Below are positions 44,527 through 54,218 of a DNA stretch of 64,000 bases, piece after piece; position 1 is the stretch's first letter; the number at the start of each line of letters is the position of its first letter. The notes beneath the pieces were generated by a model. The model was not told where the DNA came from, ran no database searches, and saw only the letters and a list, made by a program, of their open reading frames with translations. Source of the stretch: Alkalihalobacillus sp. TS-13 (GTDB lineage Bacteria; Bacillota; Bacilli; Bacillales; Fictibacillaceae); assembly GCF_019720915.1 (NCBI RefSeq), contig NZ_JAHKSI010000001.1, positions 1,550,001-1,614,000 on the forward strand, read 5' to 3'. A program made the position numbers and the translations under genes.

Positions 44527-44555
44527 AAAAAGCTACCCTTAAATGGATAGCTTTT
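44527..44555 (-). terminator. Terminator after recN
   Basis: AAAAGCTATCC / GGGTAGCTTTTT stem with a short loop; T-rich tail on the minus strand. Confidence 0.75.
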
Positions 44556-46282
44556 CATGAGCTGATTTTTGCATCGTCTGCATATTGAATCATTTCCTTT
44601 GCATGACGCTTGGTCAAATCAGTTACTTCGACTCCCGAAATCATCCTCGCGATTTCTTTTACTTTTTCATCAAACGATAGTGGTTTTACGATGGTCAATG
44701 TCCGATCCTTTTTGATGTTTTTTTCAATATAAAGATGTCGGTCTGCCATTGCAGCAACCTGTGGCAGGTGTGTTATACATAGAACCTGTGAACCTGCGGA
44801 TATTTTCTGGATTTTTTCAGCAATCGCTTGTGCGACTCTTCCGCTCACTCCAGTATCAACCTCATCAAAAATGATGGACGCAACTTCCTGTTGATTTGAG
44901 AATATTGCTTTCAAAGCCAGAATGATCCTGGACAACTCACCGCCAGATGCAATTTTCGCAAGAGGTTTCAACGGCTCTCCTGGGTTGGTGGAGATAAGGA
45001 ATTCGACATCATCTATACCGTTTTTTGTAAAGTGTACAGCTTTCCCGTCGATTTCCGTAGTGATATTTGAAGCGGTAGTTGTCGGTTTAAAGGAAACCTT
45101 GAACGTTGTTTTTTCCATATAAAGGTCTTTCAATTGTTGATGGATTTTCTTCTCCAACTTTTCTGCAGTCTTTTTTCTTAGTATGGATAATTGTTTCGCT
45201 TCTAAGTATAAATCTTTTCCGATTTCGTTCATTTCTTCTTTCAAAACTTTGATACGATCATCCTTATTGGTGAAGGTATCAAGTTCCTCTTCAATACGTG
45301 AACTATATTCCAAAATTTCCTCGACTGAGTTTCCATATTTCCGTTTCAATGTATTGATTTCATGCAGACGTTCCTCAATGACCTCAAGTCTGTCAGGATC
45401 GAATTCCATTGTATCGACATAATTCCGTAGTTGATGTGCTGTATCCTCCAAGGAATAATAAGCATTCCTCACAGCTTCTTGAATCGGCTTTAATTCAGAA
45501 TCATACTCTGAAACATCTTCAAGATGGCTCATTGCAAGACCTAAAACATCAATGCCCTTTTGTTCACCGTATAATGCCTGATAAGCATCGTTCACAGATT
45601 GGTACAACCGTTCGAAGTTGCTCAATCTTTGGTTTTCCTCTTGTAATTCTTCATCTTCATTCGGCTGCAGTTGTGCTTGGTCAATCTCTTCAAGCTGATA
45701 TTGGATCAAATCGATTCGATGAGCCATTTCCTGCTCATTTTCGGTCAATTGCTTCAATTGTTTCTGCACATCTATGTATCGCTTGTACAATTGGTGATAT
45801 TCGTTTAGAGTGCGCTTCAATTCAGCCGAATGATACTGGTCCAACAGAGTTAAATGTTTATCACTTTGCATTAAAAATTGATGTTCGTGTTGACCATGGA
45901 TATCAATAAGGGATTGCCCAATTTCACGAAGAATTGCCAATGTGACCAGTTTACCGTTCACACGGCAAATACTCTTTCCAGAACTAGTCATATCTCGTTT
46001 AAGGACAATCATCCCATCAGGTACATCAATTCCAAGCTCAAGCGCTTTATCAATTACAGGATGATTTTCACGAATATAAAAAAGCCCTTCGATCTCTGCA
46101 CGATCCGTTCCATGCCGGACATATTCAGATGAACCGCGTCCGCCAATCAATAGACCGATTGCATCAATTATGATGGATTTACCAGCACCTGTTTCCCCCG
46201 TCAAAACGGTCAAGCCGTCTTCAAACGGCACAGTTACTTCTTCTATGATCGCAAAATTCCTTATTGAAATTTCAGTAAGCAT
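44555..46282 (-). CDS. recN: DNA repair protein RecN
   Basis: SMC-like ATPase acting early in double-strand break repair. 575 residues: Walker A TGETGAGKSIIIDAIGLL around 30-47, a long coiled coil at about 155-370, the ABC signature ASGGELSRIILALKAI around 425-440 and Walker B IIFDEVDTGVSG. GGAGGTGGGG precedes the ATG. 19 bases downstream of argR, the conserved ahrC-recN pair. Confidence 0.96.
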   Translation of the reverse strand: MLTEISIRNFAIIEEVTVPFEDGLTVLTGETGAGKSIIIDAIGLLIGGRGSSEYVRHGTDRAEIEGLFYIRENHPVIDKALELGIDVPDGMIVLKRDMTSSGKSICRVNGKLVTLAILREIGQSLIDIHGQHEHQFLMQSDKHLTLLDQYHSAELKRTLNEYHQLYKRYIDVQKQLKQLTENEQEMAHRIDLIQYQLEEIDQAQLQPNEDEELQEENQRLSNFERLYQSVNDAYQALYGEQKGIDVLGLAMSHLEDVSEYDSELKPIQEAVRNAYYSLEDTAHQLRNYVDTMEFDPDRLEVIEERLHEINTLKRKYGNSVEEILEYSSRIEEELDTFTNKDDRIKVLKEEMNEIGKDLYLEAKQLSILRKKTAEKLEKKIHQQLKDLYMEKTTFKVSFKPTTTASNITTEIDGKAVHFTKNGIDDVEFLISTNPGEPLKPLAKIASGGELSRIILALKAIFSNQQEVASIIFDEVDTGVSGRVAQAIAEKIQKISAGSQVLCITHLPQVAAMADRHLYIEKNIKKDRTLTIVKPLSFDEKVKEIARMISGVEVTDLTKRHAKEMIQYADDAKISS

Positions 46283-46301
46283 GGTTCCCCACCTCCTAAC
46301 A

Positions 46302-46751
46302 TTACAACATATCTAAAAACTGGCGTGTAATTTCAGGGCTGTCTTGAGGAGATCGACAAATGATCAATATCGTATCGTCACCGCAGATCGTACCCATGAT
46401 TTCTTCCCAGTCAAGATTATCGATAAGTGCACCTACTGCATTGGCATTACCGGGTAAAGTCTTCATGACGATGAGATGGTCCGTATGATCGATATTGATG
46501 AAACTATCCGTCAAGGTTCTTTTCAATTTTTGCAACGGGTTGAACCGCTGGTCAGCAGGGAGACTGTATTTATACCGGCCATCCTGCATCGGAACTTTCA
46601 CAAGATGCAACTCTTTAATGTCGCGTGACACCGTAGCTTGTGTCACATTAAAGCCTGCATTCTTCAATCTCTCTACAAGTTCATCTTGTGTATCGATATC
46701 GAAATTCGTAATTAGTTCTCTGATTTTTATATGTCTTTGTCCTTTATTCAT
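46302..46751 (-). CDS. argR: Arginine repressor/activator ArgR (AhrC)
   Basis: 149 residues. N-terminal winged helix ([39 protein letters not shown]) binds ARG boxes. The C-terminal oligomerisation and arginine-binding domain has [31 protein letters not shown]. Hexameric when bound to arginine. The start at 46751 is 8 bases after GTGGAG; an in-frame GTG three codons earlier sits within that site. An ARG-box-like sequence lies upstream. Confidence 0.95.
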   Translation of the reverse strand: MNKGQRHIKIRELITNFDIDTQDELVERLKNAGFNVTQATVSRDIKELHLVKVPMQDGRYKYSLPADQRFNPLQKLKRTLTDSFINIDHTDHLIVMKTLPGNANAVGALIDNLDWEEIMGTICGDDTILIICRSPQDSPEITRQFLDML

Positions 46752-46825
46752 CTGAATCACTCCACAAATTTATACACACATGTATATGCTTATCATATAT
46801 GAAGAAGTTAAGATTGTACATCTTT

Positions 46826-46843
46826 TATGAATAAACATGAATA
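46826..46843. promoter_or_regulatory. Possible ARG box upstream of argR
   Basis: TATGAATAAACATGAATA agrees with the Bacillus ARG box consensus CATGAATAAAAATKCAAK at about 13 of 18 positions, with an uninterrupted ATGAATAAA. Confidence 0.33.
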
Positions 46844-46984
46844 TTGCTGTATATTGTGTTGTACCCGTAAAGTTCAAATTATATACTTTTCCATACCATC
46901 ATAAAGAAAACTTGGCAAAGCCAAGCCATAACGCAGACTGAACCTTAGTTGCCCTTATATTGAAGAAAGTGTTTATACTTTCTT

Positions 46985-47082
46985 TAAATGAAAAAAAGGG
47001 CGACCAAAATGAGTGCTTAACTTCCTGTACAACATCCAATAACTATTGATGTTGAAGCATAACTCATTTTCAGGTCATCCCC
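46985..47082 (-). terminator. Long-hairpin terminator of the Mur-ligase-like gene
   Basis: Minus strand: GGATGACC, AAAATGAGT and CAACATC arms pair in order with GATGTTG, ACTCATTTT and GGTCGCC, then CCTTTTTTTC. The hairpin spans about 90 bases, far longer than an ordinary terminator. Confidence 0.65.
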
Positions 47083-47084
47083 AG

Positions 47085-48539
47085 TCACTTTAGATCGACG
47101 GATTGGCTGATTAAAAACTCAATTGTCTCCAAGTCTGATTCAGTCGGTAAGGAATACGTTTGTTGATAGGTTTCATGTCCTTTTCCAGTTATCACTACCC
47201 AGTCACGAGCCCCAGTGATTTTAAGCGCTTGTTTGATCGCTTCCGTCCTGTCTGGAATGATAATCCCTTGCGTGCTTCCAACTGTTTCATTCAATTTTTC
47301 AAGTGTATTTATCATTTCATCTTGAGACACATCATTCAAATCATCCAAGGTCAATATGAATTGGTCGCTGTTTTCAGAAGAGATTTGAAGCATATCTCCC
47401 CTTTTATCTGTATCTGAACCTCCACGAAAACCAAATACATGGATGATTTTCTCTGCTCCATAGTCCTTTGCAGCCTTTAAACAATGCATGATTGCATTCG
47501 CTGTATGAGCATAATCGATGACAACGGTAGCATCGTTTTGGTGTTTATAGATGTTAAACCGTCCCGGAACTCCTTCAAATGTTAGTAGAGCAGATAAGAT
47601 ATTTTCTTTTTTGATATTGAATTGTAAAGCTGTTGCATAAGCCATGCTTGCATTATAAAGGTTGTGGAGACCAGGCATATTAGAATCAATCTCAAAACTT
47701 GTACCGTTTTCACATACTTTCAAAGTCGAACTGTTGATCCCTTCGATGTGGAGGTCCGCGTTTGTTGACTGCCCTATTGTATAGACCCCTATTTCGTTTT
47801 GACGTAATTCATCCACAAGCTTGCTTCCCCAAGAATCATCAATATTAATGATTGCGAGGCCAGCTTCTTTCATCTTATAGAAGAGTTTGGATTTCGTTTT
47901 GAAATAACGCTCCATCGTACCATGATAATTTAAATGATCGTGTGATAAATTCGTAAAAAGACTATAATCGAATTCGATCCCTTCTAATCGATGTTGAGAT
48001 AAACCATGGGAAGAAACTTCGAGAATCACAACTTGATCATTACTCTGGTGAAGTAATTCATTGAGTTTCAATATACTCGGTGTTGTATTGCATGTATCGC
48101 TTTCTATCCCATTTATGATATTTTTTATTGTTCCGAATAAACTGCAGGAAATCCCATTTGATTCTAAAAGATGTCTCAAAAGATAACTTGTAGTTGTTTT
48201 ACCATTCGTTCCAGTGATTCCGATTACGGTCTTATCTTTTGAAGGATCCTGGTAAAACTTTTTAGAAATTGCCCCAAGCGCTTTTCTGCTATTCTCCATT
48301 TTTATATAAGGGACAGGCAAGTCAGTAATATCTTCTTCCCCAATAATGGCGGCAGCCCCTTTTTTAATGGCATCGTGAATAAACGAATGACCATCTGTTT
48401 TTTCACCTTTAATCGCAACAAATAAAAACCCTTTTTCAACGTTCAGGGAGGTGTCGGTTATCTTTTTTATTTGAGTAGAAGGCAGGCTATCACAAAAATC
48501 TTCATCAACTTGGTCTTGAACTAAATACTGTAAATCCAT
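47085..48539 (-). CDS. MurE-like Mur ligase paralogue lacking the DAP motif
   Basis: 484-residue ATP-dependent amide ligase with all three Mur domains: N-terminal UDP-sugar domain (KKITDTSLNVEKGFLFVAIKG), central ATPase domain with ITGTNGKTTT (P-loop) around 107-116, EVSSHGL, FTNLSHDHLNYHGTMERY and the carbamylated-Lys site KTKSKLF; C-terminal domain with GRFNIYKH, VIDYAHT, GFRGGSDTDKRG and GKGHETYQ. MurE enzymes using diaminopimelate carry DNPR in the stretch where this protein has LDDLNDVSQD, so its amino acid substrate probably differs. It is an insertion between argR and tlyA relative to B. subtilis and has its own long-hairpin terminator. Confidence 0.82.
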   Translation of the reverse strand: MDLQYLVQDQVDEDFCDSLPSTQIKKITDTSLNVEKGFLFVAIKGEKTDGHSFIHDAIKKGAAAIIGEEDITDLPVPYIKMENSRKALGAISKKFYQDPSKDKTVIGITGTNGKTTTSYLLRHLLESNGISCSLFGTIKNIINGIESDTCNTTPSILKLNELLHQSNDQVVILEVSSHGLSQHRLEGIEFDYSLFTNLSHDHLNYHGTMERYFKTKSKLFYKMKEAGLAIINIDDSWGSKLVDELRQNEIGVYTIGQSTNADLHIEGINSSTLKVCENGTSFEIDSNMPGLHNLYNASMAYATALQFNIKKENILSALLTFEGVPGRFNIYKHQNDATVVIDYAHTANAIMHCLKAAKDYGAEKIIHVFGFRGGSDTDKRGDMLQISSENSDQFILTLDDLNDVSQDEMINTLEKLNETVGSTQGIIIPDRTEAIKQALKITGARDWVVITGKGHETYQQTYSLPTESDLETIEFLISQSVDLK

Positions 48540-48727
48540 CAGGCTCTTTGCTCCTTAACAACTTTTGGCTTTGTATACCCTTTGGGTTTTTCTTTAAACG
48601 AAAAGTGAAATAAAAACTTTCACACATATCTGGTAAATAGTTTTTCCATATGTAGAATAAAAACCCCTAAAATAAACATTCGCAAGCACACTTTATTTTG
48701 AGGCTTTCAACTAAGAATGGTACTTAC

Positions 48728-48945
48728 ATAAAAATAGGCTTTGTTAGTATCTATTGATTTCTACGAAATTCACTCCCTTTCCGCGGGCAAACGAAAAGCG
48801 GAAGCGACCCGTTTAGGTACGTCGGTCACTGGAAAACTGACGAGGAGGATGTCACCGCCGCAGGAAGTTTGACGTAATCCAACATCGCTAAAAAATAAAA
48901 AAGAGCTGAATCCACATCAACTTTCATCAATGTTTAACAGCTCTT
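48728..48945 (-). repeat. MITE-like dispersed repeat, copy 3 (inverted, truncated core)
   Basis: Opposite orientation to copies 1, 2 and 4. Starts GGCTTTGTTAGTATC...CGAAATTCACTCCCTTTCCGC and contains the GCGGAAGCGACCCG and GTCACTGGAAAACTGACGAGG core. The far half is eroded, and the other terminal repeat survives as CATCAATGTTTAACAGCTC. That end forms part of the tlyA terminator. Confidence 0.75.
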
Positions 48946-48947
48946 TA
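48900..48947 (-). terminator. Terminator of the dxs-tlyA block
   Basis: AAGAGCTG / CAGCTCTT stem with a ~29-base loop and a TTTTTTATTTTTT tail on the minus strand. Overlaps the end of repeat copy 3. Confidence 0.65.
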
Positions 48948-48949
48948 CT

Positions 48950-49777
48950 TTATATTGCTTTAGAAGCATGTGCTTGTTCAACGACTCTTTCCGTATTACC
49001 TGTCCATTTGATGAAGGGTGACTCGTCATGCGCAGGTTTTTCCAGGTGAAGCAAGAATTCAATGTTCCCTTCACCGCCACGAATTGGAGAATACGTGCAA
49101 TCTAGCACATGGTAGCCGGTTTCGTGACTGAACTTGATCATGCGGTCAATTACTGTTTGATGAATTTTCCGATCCCGTACGATCCCTTTTTTACCCACTT
49201 CTTCTCGCCCAGCTTCGAATTGTGGTTTGACAAGTGCGACCACCTGTCCACGATGGACAAGAATTTCTTTCAAAACAGGAAGGATAAGCTTTAAGGATAT
49301 GAACGAAACATCAATCGTAGCGACATGTGGCAGGCCACTTTCGAAATCCTCAGGTTTTGAGTACCTGAAATTTGTCCGCTCCATCACCCTGACACGATCA
49401 TCATTCCTGAGCTTCCAGGCCAATTGATTGTATCCGACATCAACCGCATAGACAAACTTTGCACCATTCTGTAGAGCACAGTCTGTAAATCCACCTGTCG
49501 AAGACCCGATATCGATCATGATTTTGTCCTTCACATCAAAATGAAAGGTTTGCAATGCTTTTTCCAATTTCAACCCGCCACGACTTACATAAGGAATTGG
49601 ATTCCCTTTCAGTTCGATCGGGATGGATGCATCTACCTTTTGACCTGGCTTGTCCATTCTTTCCTGTTCGGAATACACAAGTCCAGCCATGATTGCTCTT
49701 TTGGCTTTTTCTCTCGTCTCAATCAATCCTCGATCGACGAGAATGACATCAAGCCGCTCTTTCTTTTTCATACTCAA
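48950..49777 (-). CDS. tlyA: TlyA/YqxC family rRNA methyltransferase
   Basis: 275 residues: S4 RNA-binding domain at 5-65 ([25 protein letters not shown]) and an FtsJ-like SAM methyltransferase domain with [20 protein letters not shown] and [12 protein letters not shown], catalytic-type K-D-K-E residues including [11 protein letters not shown]. TlyA proteins 2'-O-methylate rRNA; a hemolysin role is historical. Start overlaps the dxs stop by 4 bases. Confidence 0.9.
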   Translation of the reverse strand: MSMKKKERLDVILVDRGLIETREKAKRAIMAGLVYSEQERMDKPGQKVDASIPIELKGNPIPYVSRGGLKLEKALQTFHFDVKDKIMIDIGSSTGGFTDCALQNGAKFVYAVDVGYNQLAWKLRNDDRVRVMERTNFRYSKPEDFESGLPHVATIDVSFISLKLILPVLKEILVHRGQVVALVKPQFEAGREEVGKKGIVRDRKIHQTVIDRMIKFSHETGYHVLDCTYSPIRGGEGNIEFLLHLEKPAHDESPFIKWTGNTERVVEQAHASKAI

Positions 49778-51666
49778 TAAGCCCTCTGCTGTTTCTTAGG
49801 AATCATTTGCATTACTCGCTCGATGACGCCTTCTGGTGTCAATTCGATTTCTTCTAATAATTTAGAGACGCTGCCATGTTCGATGAATCGATCTGGGATC
49901 CCCATCCGATCGATTACTGCATCATGTATACCAAGGTCATGAATGAATTCTAGAACTGCGCTTCCGAAACCACCTTGAAGAATGCCCTCTTCCATCGTCA
50001 GTATAGGAATCCGCTTAGTTACAAGTTCGGTAATCATTCCATTATCCAGCGGTTTGATGGATCTAGCATTGATGACAATTGCAGAGATACCCTGCGTCTT
50101 AAGCTTTTCTGCTGCTTTCAAAGCTACAGGAATCATTGTACCAACCGCTAAAATCGCAATATCTTTACCATCCTTCATGACTTCCCACGTTCCGATTTCG
50201 ATCTTTTTCAGTTCTTCATCCATAGGTACACCAAGTCCTGTCCCTCTTGGAAAACGTACTGCTATTGGTCCTTTATCATATTCTGTAGCCGTATACATCA
50301 TATGTTGTAATTCATTTTCATCTTTTGGATTAAGAACGACCATATTTGGTAAATGGCGTAAGAAGGCGATATCAAAAACCCCTTGGTGGGTTTCGCCATC
50401 TGACCCTACCAAGCCTGAACGGTCAACTGCAAAAACGACATTCAGATTTTGCCGACAAACATCGTGTACAAGTTGATCGTATGCACGCTGCAAGAAGGTC
50501 GAATAGATGGAAAGAACAGGTTTCATCCCTTGCGTCGCCAGTCCTCCCGCCATGGTTGTCGCGTGTTGTTCAGCAATACCGACATCATAAAGCCGATCGG
50601 GGAATTCCTCTCCGAACGCTTCCAGTTTAGAACCGACTGTCATCGCAGGTGTCAAAACGACGAGTCTCTCATCTTTACGAGCAATGGTCCTGAGTGTTTC
50701 GGATACGACCTTGCTGTATCCAGGTCCTGCTACAGCAGGTTTGATGAAATCCCCAGATTCAATCTTATATGGCCCTGGACCATGCCATGTCCCAATCGCG
50801 TCCGTTTCTGCAGGTTTATACCCTTTACCTTTTTGCGTTAAGACATGAACAAGTACCGGTCCTTTCGTCTTTTTCGCATATTTGATATTTTCAGTCAGAT
50901 CATCAAGATTATGGCCATCAACTGGCCCCAAATACGTAAACCCAAGCTCTTCAAAGAAAATGCCTGAAACGAGCAAGTATTTGAGACAATCTTTCAAACG
51001 TTCTGCAGTCGAAGCAAGTCGCCCTCCTGCCGGAACCTTTTTGATCAGTGATTCGAATTCTTCTTTAACCCGTTTATATTTCCCAGCAGTCCTTAATCGT
51101 CCTAAAACATTATGCAGAGCACCGACGTTCGGTGCGATTGACATTTCATTATCATTCAAGATGACGATCAAATCTTTTTGTTCGTGACCGATATGGTTCA
51201 AGGCCTCTAAAGCCATACCACCTGTAAGGGCACCATCACCTATAACAGCGATAATATCTTCATCGGTCCCTTTTATGTCACGGGCAGTAGCCATTCCCAT
51301 TGCAGCAGAAAGTGAAGTGGAACTATGTCCTGTTTCCCAGACATCATGGTCACTTTCTGAGCGCTTAGGAAAACCGCACAATCCTTTATATTTTTTTAGT
51401 GTATCGAATTGTCCAGCTCGTCCGGTCAAAATTTTATGGACATACGCTTGATGTCCTACATCCCAAATGAATTTATCTTTTGGGCTTTCAAACAATTTAT
51501 GAAGGACTAAAGTTAATTCAACTACCCCTAGATTCGGGCCGAGATGCCCGCCAGTTTTAGAAATCTTTTCGATTAAAAAAGTGCGGATGGTTGATGCCAA
51601 CTCTTCTAGCTGTGCCCCATCCAGTTTCTTTAAAAATTTAGGATCTTTGATTGATTCCAAATTCAT
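49774..51666 (-). CDS. dxs: 1-deoxy-D-xylulose-5-phosphate synthase
   Basis: First enzyme of the MEP isoprenoid pathway: pyruvate plus glyceraldehyde-3-phosphate to DXP, thiamine-diphosphate dependent. 630 residues with ThDP motif [18 protein letters not shown]...[14 protein letters not shown], transketolase-type [10 protein letters not shown] and [28 protein letters not shown] (catalytic Glu), [16 protein letters not shown]. Follows oapA by 9 bases and ispA/OLE upstream, so isoprenoid genes and the OLE ribonucleoprotein genes share a transcription unit. Confidence 0.97.
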   Translation of the reverse strand: MNLESIKDPKFLKKLDGAQLEELASTIRTFLIEKISKTGGHLGPNLGVVELTLVLHKLFESPKDKFIWDVGHQAYVHKILTGRAGQFDTLKKYKGLCGFPKRSESDHDVWETGHSSTSLSAAMGMATARDIKGTDEDIIAVIGDGALTGGMALEALNHIGHEQKDLIVILNDNEMSIAPNVGALHNVLGRLRTAGKYKRVKEEFESLIKKVPAGGRLASTAERLKDCLKYLLVSGIFFEELGFTYLGPVDGHNLDDLTENIKYAKKTKGPVLVHVLTQKGKGYKPAETDAIGTWHGPGPYKIESGDFIKPAVAGPGYSKVVSETLRTIARKDERLVVLTPAMTVGSKLEAFGEEFPDRLYDVGIAEQHATTMAGGLATQGMKPVLSIYSTFLQRAYDQLVHDVCRQNLNVVFAVDRSGLVGSDGETHQGVFDIAFLRHLPNMVVLNPKDENELQHMMYTATEYDKGPIAVRFPRGTGLGVPMDEELKKIEIGTWEVMKDGKDIAILAVGTMIPVALKAAEKLKTQGISAIVINARSIKPLDNGMITELVTKRIPILTMEEGILQGGFGSAVLEFIHDLGIHDAVIDRMGIPDRFIEHGSVSKLLEEIELTPEGVIERVMQMIPKKQQRAY

Positions 51667-51675
51667 GGAACATCC

Positions 51676-52290
51676 TCACTTTCCTTTTGTATTGCGTTTG
51701 AGTTTATTTCCGGCGGGCTGAGAGATCAATTGCTTTAACTTTAATCTTTCCTCAAAGAAATAGATTACTCGTCCTACCTGAAAAATAATGGAAGTGGAGA
51801 AATGGATGGCAAATGATTTGCCGAATGCTTTTCCACCTACAGTAAGTGCTGCAACAACACTTGTAAAAACGATTGATACAATATATTGAAATCCAGTCGC
51901 ATCATCCCCACCGAAGGCTTGAGTCAATTGTACGATGACTACCGCAGATGCGGTACCGCTTATTATACCAGAAATATCTCCGATTACATCGTTACAAAAA
52001 CTTGCTACACGGTCAGCATTCCTGCAAATCGAAATCGCCTGACGGGCACCCTTTACTTTCTCAGATGCCATCGCATGGAATGGAACCTCATCTGATGCTG
52101 TAGCAGCCACTCCTATAATATCAAAGATTACGCCAATTAGCACAATGAGAAATACGATGATCATTCCTAATGCCCAATTGACACCTTCTAAGGAAAAGGT
52201 TGAAACGACTGAAAAAATAGCCGCTAACACAAGCGTGATAACGGCGATTCCAGTACTCCATTTTAGGGATTTATTGAATACTTTATTCAT
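51676..52290 (-). CDS. oapA: OLE-associated membrane protein OapA
   Basis: 204-residue membrane protein with about four helices (GIAVITLVLAAIFSVVSTF, LGMIIVFLIVLIGVIFDIIG, ISGIISGTASAVVIVQLTQA, VSIVFTSVVAALTVGGKAF) and basic loops and tail (KLKRNTKGK), suited to bind RNA at the membrane. DUF21-like stretches include EVPFHAMASEKVKGARQAI and CRNADRVASFCNDVIGDISG. In known OLE loci the gene between OLE RNA and dxs encodes OapA, which recruits the RNA to the membrane and is linked to ethanol, cold and Mg2+ tolerance. The start at 52290 has AAAGGAG 5-6 bases upstream; earlier in-frame ATGs do not. Confidence 0.85.
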   Translation of the reverse strand: MNKVFNKSLKWSTGIAVITLVLAAIFSVVSTFSLEGVNWALGMIIVFLIVLIGVIFDIIGVAATASDEVPFHAMASEKVKGARQAISICRNADRVASFCNDVIGDISGIISGTASAVVIVQLTQAFGGDDATGFQYIVSIVFTSVVAALTVGGKAFGKSFAIHFSTSIIFQVGRVIYFFEERLKLKQLISQPAGNKLKRNTKGK

Positions 52291-52399
52291 GTGTACTCCT
52301 TTAAAATCTTCTATCAGGTATGTGTATAACATGTAATTTCGCTTTAAGAACAAAAAAGGTTACATACTAAATATTAAATAATTCTAAAGTCAATGAATC

Positions 52400-52640
52400 A
52401 GAAACAGTAGTTCGATGCACGACAGTTTCGAGGACCGGAGCGAGGAGCGATTCTAACACGAAAACTACTGCAAGTTGTACCGAGGAAGCTTTCTTCAAAG
52501 GTACATTAGTAGACGCAGGTACATATTACTCTCTCGTTGGACCGAAGAAACCGAGTAACAATCACTGCCTAAAACCGTCACGTCCTGTGACACTGCAGTA
52601 CTAGCACGTCCTATGCGTTGGAAATACACAGTTTATCATT
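52400..52640 (-). repeat. Structured non-coding spacer between OLE RNA and oapA
   Basis: About 240 bp without a gene. Internal direct repeat ACGTCCTGTG / CACGTCCTATG, and stretches such as CGAGGACCGGAGCGAGGAGCG and TCTCGTTGGACCGAAG resembling dispersed Bacillaceae repeat sequence. No second copy exists in this window. Confidence 0.4.
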
Positions 52641-52672
52641 TATTGACTTTAGAATATTCATATATGTATTGT

Positions 52673-53282
52673 GGAGTGGTCATTCAAAAAGTAAACACTG
52701 CGGCTTAGGTCCAGTAGGTTTTCCCAGGAAGGTACCAGAGCGTTGCCACACTGGAGGTTTCCCTTTAATCCTCCCTTGACGTTGTCACCAATCGCCAGAC
52801 TAGATTACCACTTAGTCCGCACTATAATCCTCTTTGAATGTCACATGGAACAGTCTAGGAGTTTTCCTCAACAGTCTTTACCATTCCCTAGCCTCTTTCG
52901 CAGAGTCGATTTCATATGGTATGGAATCCTTTCCAGCGGCCAACCGGAAATTTTTCCTCATCCATAATCCCCTCAGACTCCACTCAAGGCAGGCTACGCT
53001 GCTCACAAGTAGTTTCTAGCGACCGAAAAAACCAGTGAAAACAGGTTTATAACCCCAGTTCGCAATAAGGTATTAGCACGCAAATCGCAAAGTTGAGGTC
53101 CTCCGCGGAAGAAGGGTCAACGCCCACATGCCATTGTGGATCGCCCTTCTGCCTTAACTCCCAGTGTAGACCCAAAGCTGGGCGCTTCGAGCCTATACAA
53201 GGAACTTCATCGATGTGCCCTTTGGCGGATTTTTAGGCCCGCCCTCAGAAATGGGAGACTGACTAGAATACTGCACCACTCC
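52673..53282 (-). ncRNA. ole: OLE RNA (ornate large extremophilic RNA)
   Basis: A 610-base gene-free, GC-richer segment on the minus strand. Its ends pair: 5' GGAGTGGT (53282-53275) with 3' ACCACTCC (52680-52673), giving the closing stem. Internal hairpins include GGCGG/CCGCC around a GCCTAAAAAT loop near 53225-53250, and AGAAGGGCGATCCACA with TGTGGGCGTTGACCCTTCT near 53113-53155. Size, position between ispA and the membrane protein gene, and the downstream dxs all match the OLE class known from Halalkalibacterium halodurans, which forms a membrane ribonucleoprotein with OapA. Identification rests on context and structure; I could not run a covariance model. Confidence 0.88.
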
Positions 53283-53289
53283 TCATGTA

Positions 53290-53323
53290 ATTATAATATA
53301 CCACAGATATGTTTATGCCTCAA
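53290..53323 (-). promoter_or_regulatory. Candidate promoter directly upstream of OLE RNA
   Basis: TTGAGG, 17-base spacer, TATATTATAAT on the minus strand, just after (and touching) the ispA stop. It would start transcription within a few bases of the OLE 5' stem. Confidence 0.5.
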
Positions 53324-53328
53324 CGATT

Positions 53329-54216
53329 CTAGTGGTCTCTGCTGATCATATAGTCAGTAAAATGTTCTAACCATTCATGGTTGATACCCGCTTTGTATAG
53401 GTTCTGCTTTGCACTGTCCACTTCCTTTAACAATTGGTCTTTCGCACCAGAAATTGTCAATAAATGCGGGTATGTACTTTTGTTATTTTGAACATCGCTG
53501 CCGATCGGCTTCCCGATCTTTGATTCATCCCCTTCAACATCTAAAATGTCATCCTGGATTTGAAAAGCGAGTCCTAGATGATGAGCAAAATGAATGAGAT
53601 GATCCAATTGTTGCTTCGTTCCCCCCGCAATACGTGCGCCTGCATAAATCGAATACCCTAGAAGTGCTCCTGTCTTCTTATGGTGAATCTGTTCCAATTC
53701 GCCAAGAGAGAGGGACTTTCCTTCGCCTTCTAAATCAGCCGCCTGACCGTCAATCATTCCTTCAGGACCAGCAGCCTTTGAAAGGTTTGTGATCAGGTCG
53801 ATCTTCAGGTCATTATCCAAATGTTTCGAACCGGAAATCACTTCAAAAGCGTAGGTAAGCAATGCATCACCAGCAAGGATCGCCATAGCTTCTCCATAGA
53901 TTTTATGATTAGTGAGATTGCCTCTTCTGAAATCATCATCGTCCATTGCAGGTAAATCATCATGGATAAGTGAATACGTATGGATCATTTCAACCGCACA
54001 TGCGGCATCCAGACCAACCTGGCTATCTTGTTCGAAAGCTTCAATTGTCATGAGTAATAACGTAGGACGAAGCCTTTTTCCACCTGCTAAAATCGAATAA
54101 AGCATAGCTTCTTTCAGCCCTCCATGTCCTTGAATACGATCAACTTTAGCTGGCAATGCTTCATCTATCAAATTTTTCTTATTTTGAAGGAGTTGTAAAA
54201 ATGTTTCCTTGTCCAA
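53329..54216 (-). CDS. ispA: Farnesyl diphosphate synthase
   Basis: Condenses dimethylallyl diphosphate or GPP with IPP to farnesyl diphosphate. 295 residues: first Asp-rich motif LIHDDLPAMDDDDFRRG around 85-101, second FQIQDDILDVEGD around 222-234, AGGKRLRPTLLL near the N-terminus. TTG start, with AGGAGGAAGACTAAGG before it inside the end of xseB; the genes are 2 bases apart. OLE RNA follows. Confidence 0.95.
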   Translation of the reverse strand: MDKETFLQLLQNKKNLIDEALPAKVDRIQGHGGLKEAMLYSILAGGKRLRPTLLLMTIEAFEQDSQVGLDAACAVEMIHTYSLIHDDLPAMDDDDFRRGNLTNHKIYGEAMAILAGDALLTYAFEVISGSKHLDNDLKIDLITNLSKAAGPEGMIDGQAADLEGEGKSLSLGELEQIHHKKTGALLGYSIYAGARIAGGTKQQLDHLIHFAHHLGLAFQIQDDILDVEGDESKIGKPIGSDVQNNKSTYPHLLTISGAKDQLLKEVDSAKQNLYKAGINHEWLEHFTDYMISRDH

Positions 54217-54218
54217 CC

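Noticed and set aside
45409-45909. 166-codon plus-strand frame opposite recN
   Set aside because: Antisense to the recN coiled-coil region, no ribosome site or family features.
52743-53345. Small plus-strand frames (60-75 codons) in the OLE region
   Set aside because: They lack ribosome sites, and the region has paired ends and hairpins typical of a structured RNA on the other strand.
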